The notes under the pieces are model-generated. The model saw only the letters and a program-made list of their open reading frames with translations. It was not told the DNA's origin and did no database searches. From the NCBI RefSeq assembly GCF_001687605.2, contig NZ_CP016539.2, positions 2,386,501 to 2,450,500 on the forward strand: a stretch of DNA of 64,000 nt. Reading direction: 5' to 3'. Positions 42,941 through 52,186 of this stretch are shown one piece after another (positions within the stretch are counted from its first letter, which is position 1; each line of letters opens with the position of its first letter). Source of the DNA: Planococcus plakortidis (GTDB lineage: Bacteria > Bacillota > Bacilli > Bacillales_A > Planococcaceae). The translations under genes were made by a program, and so were the position numbers.

Positions 42941-45058
42941 TTATGCTTTCAACAATTTCGCGTTGATGGCGACGATGACCGTACTGAGGCTCATCAAAAC
43001 GGCGCCGACTGCTGGGCTGACGACGATGCCCCACGGTGCCAGGACGCCTGCTGCGAGCGGAATCGCGAAAATATTATAGCCGGTCGCCCACCACAAGTTC
43101 TGGACCATTTTGCGGTAGGTCTTTTTCGACAGCTCGATGAGCGCGACGACATCGTTCGGGTTGCTTTTGACGAGCACGACGTCTGCCGTTTCCATCGCGA
43201 CGTCGGTCCCCGCACCGATTGCGATGCCGAGGTCTGCGGTCGCGAGTGCCGGGGCATCATTCACGCCATCTCCGGTCATCGCGACGCGCCAGCCTTGCTC
43301 TTTGATTTTCTTGATTTGGTTCGCTTTGTCATCCGGCAGCACTTCGGCATACACTTCACCGATGCCGAGTTGCGCGGCGACCCAGTTCGCGACTTTCTCG
43401 TTATCGCCCGTCAGCATGATCGAATGGATGTCTTTTTCCTTCAAGGCCGCAACCGCCTGTTTCGCCGTATCGCGCACCATGTCAGCAAGGGCGATCATGC
43501 CGGCTAATTTGTCATCGGCCAGGACGAAGACGACCGTCTTGCCCTCTTCCGACAAGGCGTCAAAGCGCTGTTCATCATAAGCCAAATTCTCTCCCTTGAT
43601 AAAGCCAGGGCTGACGGCGTTGATTTTCACACCGTCCACTTGCCCTTGAATGCCTTTACCGGTGATTGATTCAAAATCGGTGACTTTGCCGATCTTCAAG
43701 TTGCGCTCTTTTGCCGATTGGACGATTCCCGTCGCAATCGGGTGTTCCGAGTTCTGCTCGATCGCTGCGGCGAGCTGCAACACTTGTTCTTCGCTGTAGC
43801 CTTCGCTGGCGACGATGTCGGTAACCCCAAACTCACCCTTCGTCAGGGTTCCCGTTTTATCGAAGACGACGGCGTTCAAATTGCGCGAGCCTTCAAAATC
43901 GGCACGGTTGCGGATCAATAAACCTTGCTTCGCTGAAATCGAGGTCGATACCGCAACGACGAGCGGTGCTGCAAGTCCGAGTGCGTGCGGACAGGTGATG
44001 ACCATGACCGTCACCATGCGTTCGATGGCGATATCAAAGGAGTAGCCGAGTGCAAGCCAGGCGAACAGCGTGGCGAATCCGGCGGCGAGCGCCAAATAAA
44101 ACAGCCATTTCGCGGCGCGGTTCGTTAAATCCTGCGTTCTGGATTTTGATTCTTGGGCTTCCTTGACCATCGTGATGACTTGCGACAAATACGAATCTTC
44201 CCCTGTCTTCTCGACTTCCACGACGAGCGAACCTTCTTTATTGACCGAGCCGCCGATGACCGCATCGCCGTCTTGTTTTTCAATCGGGATCGATTCCCCC
44301 GTCAGCATCGATTCATCGACCGCGGAACGGCCTTCGACGATGACGCCATCGACCGGGATCTTCTCGCCCGGCTTGACCAATACCCAGTCCTTGTTGCGGA
44401 TTTCGGACAAGGGCACATCTTCGACTTGTTTATTGTCATCCAGACGGTGTGCTTCATTCGGCATCAATTTGACGAGCTGTTCGAGCGCGTTCGACGCCCC
44501 CATAATGGAGCGCATTTCAATCCAATGCCCAAGCAGCATGATGACGACCAATGTCGCGAGCTCCCAGTACAGTTGATTGCCGTCCCAGCCGAACACGACC
44601 AGCGTGCTATAGCTATAGGCGATGGTGATCGCGAGCGCAATCAAGGTCATCATGCCTGGCGCTTTGTCTTTCAGTTCAGCGATGCCGCCCACAAGAAACG
44701 GCCAGCCGCCGTAGAAAAAGACGATTGTCGACAGCGCGAACAACACATACATATCGTTGTCGAAGCGCCAATCGACGCTGAGAAAATGCTGGATCATCGG
44801 TGAAATCGCAAGGATCGGAATGGTCAAAATCAGCGAGATGAAAAAGCGCTTCTTGAAATCCTCCACCATGTCTTCATGTCCGCCGTGCCCGTGATGGCCG
44901 TGTCCGCCTCCGTGATCTTCCGAGTCATGTCCGTTATGCTCATGTTCTGTGTGCACATGCTCTTCCTGCACGGTCGAATCGTCTTCATGCATGCCGTGAT
45001 GGCCTGTACCTGGTGATTGATCGTCTGCATGCGGTTTCGTTTCGTCATGTTTTGCCAT
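42941..45058 (-). CDS. copB: copper-translocating P-type ATPase, CopB type
   Basis: 705 residues. A His-rich N-terminal tail (about 1-65) takes the place of Cys-x-x-Cys metal domains. There are about eight membrane helices; TGES near 255 is the A-domain; [11 protein letters not shown] near 357 is the CPH ion motif that defines the CopB-like P1B group; DKTGT near 402 has the phosphorylated Asp; EHPIA near 447 and [20 protein letters not shown] near 600 complete the catalytic parts. It exports copper/silver ions. The ATG follows AGAGGTGAAAG. It is divergent from the four-helix copper protein gene. Confidence 0.95.
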   Translation of the reverse strand: MAKHDETKPHADDQSPGTGHHGMHEDDSTVQEEHVHTEHEHNGHDSEDHGGGHGHHGHGGHEDMVEDFKKRFFISLILTIPILAISPMIQHFLSVDWRFDNDMYVLFALSTIVFFYGGWPFLVGGIAELKDKAPGMMTLIALAITIAYSYSTLVVFGWDGNQLYWELATLVVIMLLGHWIEMRSIMGASNALEQLVKLMPNEAHRLDDNKQVEDVPLSEIRNKDWVLVKPGEKIPVDGVIVEGRSAVDESMLTGESIPIEKQDGDAVIGGSVNKEGSLVVEVEKTGEDSYLSQVITMVKEAQESKSRTQDLTNRAAKWLFYLALAAGFATLFAWLALGYSFDIAIERMVTVMVITCPHALGLAAPLVVAVSTSISAKQGLLIRNRADFEGSRNLNAVVFDKTGTLTKGEFGVTDIVASEGYSEEQVLQLAAAIEQNSEHPIATGIVQSAKERNLKIGKVTDFESITGKGIQGQVDGVKINAVSPGFIKGENLAYDEQRFDALSEEGKTVVFVLADDKLAGMIALADMVRDTAKQAVAALKEKDIHSIMLTGDNEKVANWVAAQLGIGEVYAEVLPDDKANQIKKIKEQGWRVAMTGDGVNDAPALATADLGIAIGAGTDVAMETADVVLVKSNPNDVVALIELSKKTYRKMVQNLWWATGYNIFAIPLAAGVLAPWGIVVSPAVGAVLMSLSTVIVAINAKLLKA

Positions 45059-45113
45059 TAGCTTTCACCTCTCGGATTGTTTTTCGGTTCTCTTGACTAC
45101 ATTATAAGCGCCA

Positions 45114-45135
45114 ATTATCGAGAAATTATCGAGAA
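45114..45135. repeat. tandem 11-bp direct repeat, candidate copper operator
   Basis: AATTATCGAGA occurs twice without a gap (45114-45124, 45125-45135), in the 211-bp gap between divergent copB and the copper-binding protein gene. A one-helical-turn direct repeat is the usual target form for OmpR-family response regulators, one of which is encoded nearby. Confidence 0.5.
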
Positions 45136-45269
45136 CGGCCAATCGCGCTTTTTTGGAATTTGTGCAGTTTCTATGGAATTTTTATGGAGTTCGGCACATT
45201 CCGTTTACTTCCAGTTCAAGCGGGAAATTTCCTTACTGACAAGTTAAATCTAATGAGGAGGTTTTTGGA

Positions 45270-45602
45270 GTGGCTCACGAACAACACCAGCAATTGCTCG
45301 AAACGCTGCACGATTGCATGGCAGCGTGCAACCATTGCTTCGACGCTTGCCTAAAGGAAGACGATGTCAAGATGATGGCGGAATGCATCCGTTTGGACCG
45401 GGAATGCGCAGATATGTGCGCGTATCTGGAACAAGCGATTACCCGCAATTCACCGTTCGTTTCCCAACTGGCTAAAGTATGTGCAGAAATCTGCCAGACT
45501 TGCGGCGACGAATGCCAGAAACACGCCGATATGCACGACCATTGCAAACGCTGTGCAGAAGCTTGCCATAAATGCGCGGAAGCTTGCCGTTCAATCGCAT
45601 AA
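45270..45602 (+). CDS. four-helix-bundle copper-binding protein (Csp/YhjQ type)
   Basis: 110 residues with about thirteen cysteines spaced C-x-x-C or C-x-x-x-C along four helices (CMAACNHCFDAC, CADMC, CAEICQTCGDEC, CKRCAEACHKCAEAC). This is the pattern of copper-storage Csp proteins, which hold many Cu(I) ions inside the bundle. There is no signal peptide, so it is cytosolic. Start is GTG at 45270 behind GAGGAGG. With CopB and the nearby regulators it forms a copper-handling island. Confidence 0.9.
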   Translation: MAHEQHQQLLETLHDCMAACNHCFDACLKEDDVKMMAECIRLDRECADMCAYLEQAITRNSPFVSQLAKVCAEICQTCGDECQKHADMHDHCKRCAEACHKCAEACRSIA

Positions 45603-45609
45603 GACAGAG

Positions 45610-45643
45610 AGAGCCAGCTGGAACGTTTCCCGCTGGCTCTTTT
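45610..45643. terminator. bidirectional terminator
   Basis: AGAGCCAGC/GCTGGCTCT stem between convergent genes, TTTT on the plus side and a CTCTCTGTC-type tail on the minus side. Confidence 0.8.
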
Positions 45644-45649
45644 GTGCGT

Positions 45650-46327
45650 TTATTCGGCTTCATTCAACCATTTATAGCCGACGCCCCAAACGGTCAGAAA
45701 ATGCTTATCGATTGGAAAGCCGGATTGGCGGATTTTCTCCCGGACGTTGCGGACATGCGAATCGATCGTGCGCCCTTCTGTTTCAGAGTCATAGCCCCAG
45801 ATGAGCACAATCAATTGGTCGCGCGAAAACACTTTGCCGGGATTTTTCAATAATTGCCCGACCATGAAGAATTCTTTCGGCGTCAGTTTGATGGGCGTGC
45901 CCAAATAGCTCAGCTCGAAGCGTTCCTCGTCCCATTTCAAGCCGCCCACTTCGATGATGTTTTTCGGCGCCTGCCGCCTGAGCAGCGCTTCGATGCGGGC
46001 GAGCAATTCTTCTTCGTTGAACGGCTTGGTGATATAGTCATCCGCTCCGAGCTTGAGCCCTTTGACGATATCTTCCTGCTGTTCGCGCGCCGTCAGCATG
46101 ATGATCGGCACATCGGAAAAGCTGCGGATTTTGGCGCATAGCTCAAAACCGCTCATCTCGGGCATCATGATGTCGAGCAAGACGATATCGAACGCCTGCG
46201 TTTCCAAATAACGCAACGCTTCCCGTGGCCCTTGCGCTTTTGTGCATTGATACTGATGGGGCGTTAAATATAAGGACAATAAATCGAGCATGCGCTGCTC
46301 GTCATCGATCAATAAGATTTTATGCAC
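45650..46327 (-). CDS. OmpR-family response regulator
   Basis: 225 residues. Receiver domain with acidic pocket LLIDDE at 5-10, phosphoacceptor Asp52 in LLDIMMP, Thr/Lys in MLTARE and DDYITKPFNEEEL. The C-terminal winged helix has LTPKEFFMVGQLLKNPGKVFSRDQL and TIDSHVRNVREKI. The gene follows the kinase gene with an 8-bp overlap. Because of its place between copper genes it likely controls them, with the 11-bp direct repeat as a possible target; this is inference. Confidence 0.95.
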   Translation of the reverse strand: MHKILLIDDEQRMLDLLSLYLTPHQYQCTKAQGPREALRYLETQAFDIVLLDIMMPEMSGFELCAKIRSFSDVPIIMLTAREQQEDIVKGLKLGADDYITKPFNEEELLARIEALLRRQAPKNIIEVGGLKWDEERFELSYLGTPIKLTPKEFFMVGQLLKNPGKVFSRDQLIVLIWGYDSETEGRTIDSHVRNVREKIRQSGFPIDKHFLTVWGVGYKWLNEAE

Positions 46328-47708
46328 GCCCGTCCCCCCTTTTCAATGTAATGGTGACCGTCGTTCCCGATTTCGGCGCAGAATCGATGTTGATGTGGCC
46401 GCCGTGCGATTCGACCAGCTCCTTGGCGATTGCGAGCCCAAGACCGCTGCCGCCAAACTGACGGGACCTGGATTTGTCGACGCGATACAGGCGGTCGAAG
46501 ACAAACGGCAAGTCTTTTGGCGGTATGCCTTCGCCTGCGTCGGTCACGCTGAGTGTGATGGATTCCTCGTTTTGGCGCCCTTGCAAGATCACCGTAGTGT
46601 TCGGCTCGGAATGCTTGCGCGCATTGTCGAGGATATTCAGCAAGACTTGCTGGAAGCGCGCCGGGTCGATCCCCGCGGTGATTTCCGGATCGCATTCGAC
46701 CGAAATCGTGATGTTCTTGTCATTGAATGCCGGGCGCACGAGCGCGGCGACCGAATGGCATAGCGCATCGATCTGCACTTGTTCTTTTTGGATCGAAAAC
46801 TGGTTATGGTCGAGTTGTGCCAGTTCGAATAATTGCTTGATGAGCTTCGTCAAATGGCCGGTTTCCTCGCGGATGATCGCGAGGTATTCCTCCCGCTCTT
46901 GTTCTGTCAGTCCCGGGCGGCTTGCGATATCTGCGTAGCCTTTCATATAGGTGAGCGGCGTGCGCAGTTCATGGGAGATGCTCGCAAGAAAATCGTTGCG
47001 TTCTTGCTTGAGCCGGTCCAAATCATCGGATAGATGGGTGATGGCATTCGCCAGTTCACCGAGTTCGTCATTGCGTTCGATATGAAGCGCCACTTCGCTT
47101 TGGCCTTTGCCCAGTTTCTCGGTCGCTTCTTTCATGCGAATGAGCGGCAAGGTGATAAAGCGCGACAATAGGAATATGGTGATGACCGTCAATAGCACCG
47201 AGATCAAGCCGCCGAGAATGAATTGATTTCTCATGCGGTCGACCATTTCTTTAATATGGTTCGTTTCCGCGAACATAAAGACATGGCCGCGGTGCTCGCC
47301 TCCGATGGTGATCGGGCTGTCGGTCGCGATAAAGCGCTCGTCGCGCCAATTGTCCTCGAGGATTTCGCCTTGTTCCGGAATTTGTTCGATATCGGTATGG
47401 CCGAGCACGTCGAGCATTTCCGGTTCGATCCGGTCGGAATGGGTCAATTCGTTGCCGGTTTCATCCGTGATGATGACAACGAAGTCCGAGGAAGATTCCA
47501 TCATCGCGACGTGGGACAATGTCGTTTCGTTGAAGCTATCTTCGAGCACTTCGCTATGGGTATTGCCCCTCGCGAGTAGGTTTGACATCACTTCATCGAC
47601 GCGTTCGTTGACGTAGGTGATGTAGAGCGTCGAAAACAAGAACAATTCGATGCTGACGATGAAGACGAAAAATAATAGGCCGATTTTTAATGCCAGTCGA
47701 TTGAACAT
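46320..47708 (-). CDS. membrane sensor histidine kinase
   Basis: 462 residues. Two membrane helices (about 8-30 and 160-182) flank an extracellular sensor of about 130 residues; then HAMP (about 185-235), HisKA with FLASISHELRTPLTYMKGY near 245, and a HATPase_c domain with LLNILDNARKHSE (N box), DAGEGIPP (G1), FDRLYRVDKSR (F) and GGSGLGLAIAKE (G2). All motifs are intact. Unusually the kinase gene comes first and the regulator second. The ligand is unknown; the surroundings suggest metal stress. Confidence 0.95.
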   Translation of the reverse strand: MFNRLALKIGLLFFVFIVSIELFLFSTLYITYVNERVDEVMSNLLARGNTHSEVLEDSFNETTLSHVAMMESSSDFVVIITDETGNELTHSDRIEPEMLDVLGHTDIEQIPEQGEILEDNWRDERFIATDSPITIGGEHRGHVFMFAETNHIKEMVDRMRNQFILGGLISVLLTVITIFLLSRFITLPLIRMKEATEKLGKGQSEVALHIERNDELGELANAITHLSDDLDRLKQERNDFLASISHELRTPLTYMKGYADIASRPGLTEQEREEYLAIIREETGHLTKLIKQLFELAQLDHNQFSIQKEQVQIDALCHSVAALVRPAFNDKNITISVECDPEITAGIDPARFQQVLLNILDNARKHSEPNTTVILQGRQNEESITLSVTDAGEGIPPKDLPFVFDRLYRVDKSRSRQFGGSGLGLAIAKELVESHGGHINIDSAPKSGTTVTITLKRGDGRA

Positions 47709-48510
47709 ATACTCCCTCTTTCAGCGTGTCCGCCTGAATTTCATCAGGCTTGCGCTTTCATCTTATGCTTAAACTTCGAGCTACGCGTTCCTTTGTCCTG
47801 CCCTAAGCAAAGACAAAGCAAGTTTATCCTTTTAAGTGTACCGGATAAGTTTCGAGTTTTTGTGCATATCCGGAAAAAACAGCTTGCTTCTATCACGTGA
47901 AAACTTAATTAATTTCCAGAAAGATAAATTGTCACGTTTCCTGCACACATTATGCAGAACTTCGGGGTAGCTTAATCATAAGGGCATGATTAAGGCTTTA
48001 AGCTGTGGGTGGTCTGCATCGCGGTACTCTATTGTCTTGAAAGCCAAAAATGTAATCTGCTCGTTTTATATAAGTTGAATTACTATTTTGTAGATTCCAT
48101 CGCAATCGATATTCCGCAAAACAGATGAAAAGCTCGGCTCAACTCTCGCGCTGAACTAATTTAGGCACGTGTCCTAATGGACTTCAGCACTTCGTTGAAA
48201 CAGAGTTGGAAAGTTACTTCCGTTTCTAATCCCCAAGGAGACTGAGCTGTTTTGCTTCATATCTATTGAGTAAGTCAGATGAAAAAGCGAAAGGCGGCGA
48301 CTCCTGCGGGAGCAGTGACGGAGCATCGCGACGGAGCGACATGAGTCTTGAGACCCCGCAGGAAGCGCAGCGACCGAGGAGGCTCAAGCCATGCCCGCGG
48401 AAAGCGTCCGCCTGGAGCGATTTCATCACTTTCTCTAAGTGTATAGTTCAACTTGTATAGTATTCAATTTAATTCCAGGAAGCATACAACTAAGAAAAGA
48501 GGGGTAGAAA
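47709..48510. other. 0.8-kb gene-free region upstream of the DUF1541 lipoprotein gene
   Basis: It holds the ribosome site of the kinase gene, an AT-rich promoter-like stretch, one copy of the dispersed repeat (48278-48427) and the ribosome site AGAGGGGTAG for the next gene. No convincing gene or RNA family otherwise. Confidence 0.6.
48278..48427. repeat. dispersed structured repeat, copy A (most complete)
   Basis: About 150 bp, GC-rich, ends inverted: GATGAAA (48278-48284) with TTTCATC (48421-48427) and GGCGG (48293-48297) with CCGCC (48408-48412). Internal ACTCCTGCGGG and CCCCGCAGGA form a second hairpin. The right-hand 28 bp are nearly identical to copy C at 56.4 kb. Confidence 0.85.
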
Positions 48511-49140
48511 ATGATTAAAGACAAGATGATGATGGGTGCGATGTCGATTGTGGCTGCTTTGGCGCTAGGTGCGTGCAACGCAGATCCTTCGCCTTCCGAT
48601 GCACCGACGGATATGGACGAGCAGATGGATGAAAACATGGGAGAGAATTCCGATGAAATGAACGACCAAATGGATGAGAATATGGACGGCGAGGATGGCC
48701 ATATGATGAACCATTCCGGTTCCGGTGACGTTCCGGATGAATTACAGGAAGCACAAGATCCAACGTATGAAGTGGGAGAACAAGCCATTATCGAGACGGA
48801 TCATATGAGCGGCATGCAAGGCGCGGAAGCAACTATCGCCGGCGCATATGATACGACTGTTTACGTGGTGAGCTATACGCCTGAGGGCGGCGATCCTGTC
48901 GAAGACCACAAATGGGTCATCCACGAAGAATTAGAAGATGCACCTGAAGAACCCTATGCAGCCGGAGATGAAGTCGTACTCGATGCCGACCACATGGAAG
49001 GCATGGACGGCGCTTCTGCGACCATCGATTCCGCTGAACAGACGACTGTTTACATGATTGATTTCACAACAACCGATACTGAAGAAGAAGTGACCAACCA
49101 TAAATGGGTCACAGAAGATGAATTAGCGCCTGTTGAGTAA
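48511..49140 (+). CDS. YdhK-like lipoprotein with two DUF1541 domains
   Basis: 209 residues. Lipobox LGAC at about 19-22; a Met/Asp/Glu-rich linker (25-75) with DEQMDENMGE-type repeats; then two copies of the DUF1541 module, each with VDxDHMxGMxGAxATI...TTVYxxxxT...HKWV, near 85-145 and 150-205. The Met/His content and place beside copper genes suggest metal binding outside the membrane, but the family is not characterised in detail. Ribosome site AGAGGGG. Confidence 0.88.
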   Translation: MIKDKMMMGAMSIVAALALGACNADPSPSDAPTDMDEQMDENMGENSDEMNDQMDENMDGEDGHMMNHSGSGDVPDELQEAQDPTYEVGEQAIIETDHMSGMQGAEATIAGAYDTTVYVVSYTPEGGDPVEDHKWVIHEELEDAPEEPYAAGDEVVLDADHMEGMDGASATIDSAEQTTVYMIDFTTTDTEEEVTNHKWVTEDELAPVE

Positions 49141-49172
49141 CACACGACCAAAAAATCATAAAGGAGAGAGAG

Positions 49173-49628
49173 ATGATGAATAATTATTTGAAATTCGGAA
49201 TTATGATCGGAACGTCTACCTTCATTATGTATTGGCTGATGTATTTGAACGTTTTCCAACTGGGTCATATTTTCTACAGCGAAACACGGCTCTATATGGC
49301 GCTGATCATGGGCTCTGTCATGGCAATCGTCATGCTGCTGTTCATGTGGCCGATGTATAAGAACAAGAAAGCGAATGTCGGGATCCTGGCCGGCAGCGCA
49401 TTGATCTTTGCCTTATCGCTTTATCTCGTGCGCAGCCAGGTGTTGATCGAAGATACCGGCTGGATGAAAGCGATGATCCCCCACCACTCCATCGCGATTC
49501 TGACGAGTGAACGCGCGAACATTTCCGACCCGCGCGTGAGACAGTTGGCCGATGAAATCATCAAGGCCCAGCGCAAGGAAATTGACGAGATGAAGAAATT
49601 GATCGAGGATCTGGAGAATGAAGAGTAA
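49173..49628 (+). CDS. DUF305-like membrane protein
   Basis: 151 residues. Three membrane helices in the first 95 residues, then a helical tail with WMKAMIPHHSIAILTSERA near 107, the M-x-x-HH motif of DUF305 proteins, followed by a charged coiled end. DUF305 proteins often occur with copper efflux genes. The AAGGAGAG ribosome site serves a double ATG. It lies 32 bp after the YdhK-like gene, so both are probably one operon. Confidence 0.85.
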   Translation: MMNNYLKFGIMIGTSTFIMYWLMYLNVFQLGHIFYSETRLYMALIMGSVMAIVMLLFMWPMYKNKKANVGILAGSALIFALSLYLVRSQVLIEDTGWMKAMIPHHSIAILTSERANISDPRVRQLADEIIKAQRKEIDEMKKLIEDLENEE

Positions 49629-49670
49629 ACAAAGAGAAAGGCTTGCCGAATGTGGCAAACCTTTCTCTTT

Positions 49671-50924
49671 TTATGTGATAGAGCTGTCGCCTTTCATTGC
49701 AACTTCAGCCAGCTTGCTTTCTTTGGATTGCTTGAAACTCACCGCCACCAGCAATAGCGAGATCCCGAACATGACGGCGGTCGAGGCGATGACGACCGGC
49801 TGAACCGTCACAATTTCTGACGCAACACCGATAATCGCTGTCGTAACAATAATGAGCAATGCCTCAATAAGGCCGTAAACGCTGACAATCCTGCCCATGA
49901 CCTCGACCGGGATATTGTTTTGTGTAAAGGTGTGAAACCCGGTGTTGGCAAAAGCGAGCGAAAACGCCAAGATGAAAAACCCGACCGCGGCTCCCATGAA
50001 CGAGCTCGAGAACGCGTAGACAAGATACCCCGCCGATACCATGACCGAACCGCCCCCGATCAACGCAGCTACACTCAATCTTTTCGTGAAGACGGCATTG
50101 ACGATGGCGCCAACGATGATGCCAGCTCCCGCGACGCTCACAAGAAATCCGTATTCACCGTCTGTCAGGCCGAGCACCCGTTTGGAGAACGTCGCTTCCT
50201 GCGAATCGATGGCCGTAGCCATGACCATCAGGCAGCTGAACAAAAAGAATACCGCCATGATGAGGGCATGGTTTTTGCTGAAAGCGATGACCACTCCCCA
50301 GTCGGCGCGGATTATTTCCCAGGACATACGCTCGGGGAGTTCCGTGGAGACTGCAGTTTCGAGCTTTGGCATGGAACTCAAAACAAGCGCGGAAAAAACG
50401 AGCGCCAGTGCGTTCAAGTAAATAGCCGTCAACGGCGTGCCCATCATGAACAAGACGCCCGCGACTGCCGGCCCGATGAGAAATGCGCCCGAATCGATCA
50501 GGCTGCGGAATGCGTTGAAGCGCTGACGGTTTTTCTCCGGAATCAGTTTGGTGATATACGTCATTGACGCCGGTTCAAACATCGAACCCGCCATATTGAT
50601 GAGCAGCACGAATACGTAAATGAGCCATAACGTTGAAGCGAACGGCAAGCATGCGATAAGCACAGCCCGCACCACATCGAGCGTGATCATCAAATTGCGC
50701 TGGTTGGCCCGGTCGATGACGCTGCCTGACCAAAAGTTTGTCAACACCGCCGCCAGCGGCTTGACGATGTATAGACCCGCCACCGCAAGCGCCGATCCGG
50801 TCATATCGAGCACGGTCAAGTTCAAGGCGATCAAATACACCCACGCCCCGAAGTTCGCGATGCCGATGCCTGTGAGCAATATGGCTGGTTCCCGCCACTC
50901 CTTGTCATTCCATAGTTTTTTCAT
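49671..50924 (-). CDS. MFS transporter under T-box control
   Basis: About 417 residues, 12 hydrophobic helices in two halves. The first half has ILLTGIGIANFGAWVYLIAL and a loop NFWSGSVIDRANQRNLM, near 60-80, of the MFS_3 (EntS-like) exporter type; the second half starts near 215. The ATG at 50922-50924 has GGTGGCGGAG in front. A complete T-box leader with terminator precedes it, so it should be expressed when one amino acid runs short. The substrate may be that amino acid or a peptide, but exporters of this family normally handle other compounds; unresolved. Confidence 0.88.
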   Translation of the reverse strand: MKKLWNDKEWREPAILLTGIGIANFGAWVYLIALNLTVLDMTGSALAVAGLYIVKPLAAVLTNFWSGSVIDRANQRNLMITLDVVRAVLIACLPFASTLWLIYVFVLLINMAGSMFEPASMTYITKLIPEKNRQRFNAFRSLIDSGAFLIGPAVAGVLFMMGTPLTAIYLNALALVFSALVLSSMPKLETAVSTELPERMSWEIIRADWGVVIAFSKNHALIMAVFFLFSCLMVMATAIDSQEATFSKRVLGLTDGEYGFLVSVAGAGIIVGAIVNAVFTKRLSVAALIGGGSVMVSAGYLVYAFSSSFMGAAVGFFILAFSLAFANTGFHTFTQNNIPVEVMGRIVSVYGLIEALLIIVTTAIIGVASEIVTVQPVVIASTAVMFGISLLLVAVSFKQSKESKLAEVAMKGDSSIT

Positions 50925-50958
50925 CTCCGCCACCACTTCCCGTTTCTTTAGGGCAAAG

Positions 50959-51235
50959 AAAAAATCCCGCCTCCAAGACAATTGTCTTGGGGACGAGATT
51001 CCGGTCGCGGTGCCACCCCTGTTCGCCCATATGTCGCCATATGCGCCTCATTCGGTACATGAGATCTATACCTGAGCTCGGTAACGGGAGCAGACGCCGC
51101 ATCATCCCCGTCCGGTTCCGATGCGGTGCTCAGAGGCTTGTTTCACTGGCGCCCTTTTGCCCCGTTTCACCACCCCGGGGCTCTCTAGGAAATGGAATTG
51201 CCAGCTACTGTTCTCGTCATCGCACTGATTTTTGA
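50959..51235 (-). ncRNA. T-box riboswitch with terminator
   Basis: On the minus strand: Stem I base with K-turn GCGATGACGAG and AACAGTAGC (about 51205-51222), the AGAGAG block near 51181, GTGAA and CTCTGAGCAC of the specifier side (51125-51150), and the T-box GGGTGGCACCGCG at 51006-51019. A long stem (AATCTCGTCCCCAAGACAA with TTGTCTTGGAGGCGGGATT) followed by TTTTTT at 50959-51000 is the terminator that competes with the T-box antiterminator. The specifier lies in GAAACAAGCCTC; ACA, CAA, AAG or AGC are all possible, so I leave the amino acid open. Confidence 0.93.
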
Positions 51236-51301
51236 TTTTCATTAGATTACCACGAGCTAGACCGATCGGTACATAACAAGTTTCTGCCTGTTCGCTAAGA
51301 A

Positions 51302-51601
51302 TCATTCAACGACAACCCGCGAGGCCAGAAAATAAGGGATATCGGGGGTAGTATCAAACGGTGTCACTTTGACGCGATCGCCTTTTTCAAGCTGCTCAAA
51401 GGAACTTGCGGCGCCGATGAATTCGGTATGGTCGGTCAGGAAGATTTCCTGGGTCGGGGCTTGCCGCGCATCATCGGACTCGACTTCCAGGATGAAGCTC
51501 GCCTCGGCCTTTTCAGCCACGGTTCCCTCCAGGCTTCCACAGCCCGCCAACAAAATCGATGCAATGATTATCAAGCCTATCAACTTCTTGATTGTCTCCA
51601 C
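51302..51601 (-). CDS. small lipoprotein of unknown function
   Basis: 99 residues with lipobox LAGC at about 18-21 and an acidic, beta-rich mature part (EIFLTDHTEFIGAAS, GDRVKVTPFD). The start is GTG behind AGGGAAGGGA. It follows the 33-residue membrane peptide gene by about 30 bp. The downstream T-box leader begins within about 80 bp of its end. Confidence 0.7.
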   Translation of the reverse strand: METIKKLIGLIIIASILLAGCGSLEGTVAEKAEASFILEVESDDARQAPTQEIFLTDHTEFIGAASSFEQLEKGDRVKVTPFDTTPDIPYFLASRVVVE

Positions 51602-51630
51602 TCCCTTCCCTGCACTATTTTATGCACCGC

Positions 51631-51732
51631 TCACTTTTTAAAGCCTTCTATCGTTTTCTTCAACGCTTTCAATGCGAAATAAGCAAAGATGATGATGATA
51701 AGAAGCATGATGAGCATCGAAAGCGGCCCCAT
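51631..51732 (-). CDS. 33-residue membrane micro-protein
   Basis: ATG at 51730-51732 with AAAGGGGACGATACT in front; TGA at 51631-51633. The peptide starts MGPLSMLIMLLIIII, a single membrane helix, then a basic amphipathic tail (ALKALKKTIEGFKK). Such small helix-plus-basic-tail peptides are often membrane-active or regulatory, but nothing specific is known here. Likely co-transcribed with the small lipoprotein. Confidence 0.55.
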   Translation of the reverse strand: MGPLSMLIMLLIIIIFAYFALKALKKTIEGFKK

Positions 51733-51939
51733 AGTATCGTCCCCTTTCATCCGAGATAATTTAAATGGATATTATGGAAAATATTGATAATTAAAGGTTA
51801 TCATACATATTTATGCCAAGACATAGTTATTCTTAAGGAATTGAGGTGAAAACCACTAGTATTTATGTAACTTTTTGGAATAAAAATCGTATAGTTCTTT
51901 AGAGTGAACGTCAAAATGCTTTCTTGAGGAGGAACTAGA

Positions 51940-52155
51940 ATGCCCGATCACCGTAAACCAGAATACCAACGCGACTGCCTTCAGCTGAAAGACCAAAAAG
52001 ATCACGCCGGCAGCAATATCAACGACTCGACCCATCGCGCACAGAGCGGAATGCCCGATACACGCGGCATGGGATGGAGGGAAATCGGCGGGGTCATCTT
52101 GCTGCTGGTGATTTTGTTGATGGCTTATGGGGTGTATCAAGTGTTTTTCGGTTGA
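51940..52155 (+). CDS. small membrane protein of unknown function
   Basis: 71 residues: a hydrophilic, charged first half (KPEYQRDCLQLKDQKDH) and one C-terminal membrane helix (ILLLVILLMAYGVYQVFF). TTGAGGAGGAACTAG precedes the ATG at good spacing. It stands 31 bp before the next gene and probably shares its transcript. Confidence 0.68.
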   Translation: MPDHRKPEYQRDCLQLKDQKDHAGSNINDSTHRAQSGMPDTRGMGWREIGGVILLLVILLMAYGVYQVFFG

Positions 52156-52186
52156 GTAGTTGGCGTAATAGAAAGGATTTGGAAAA

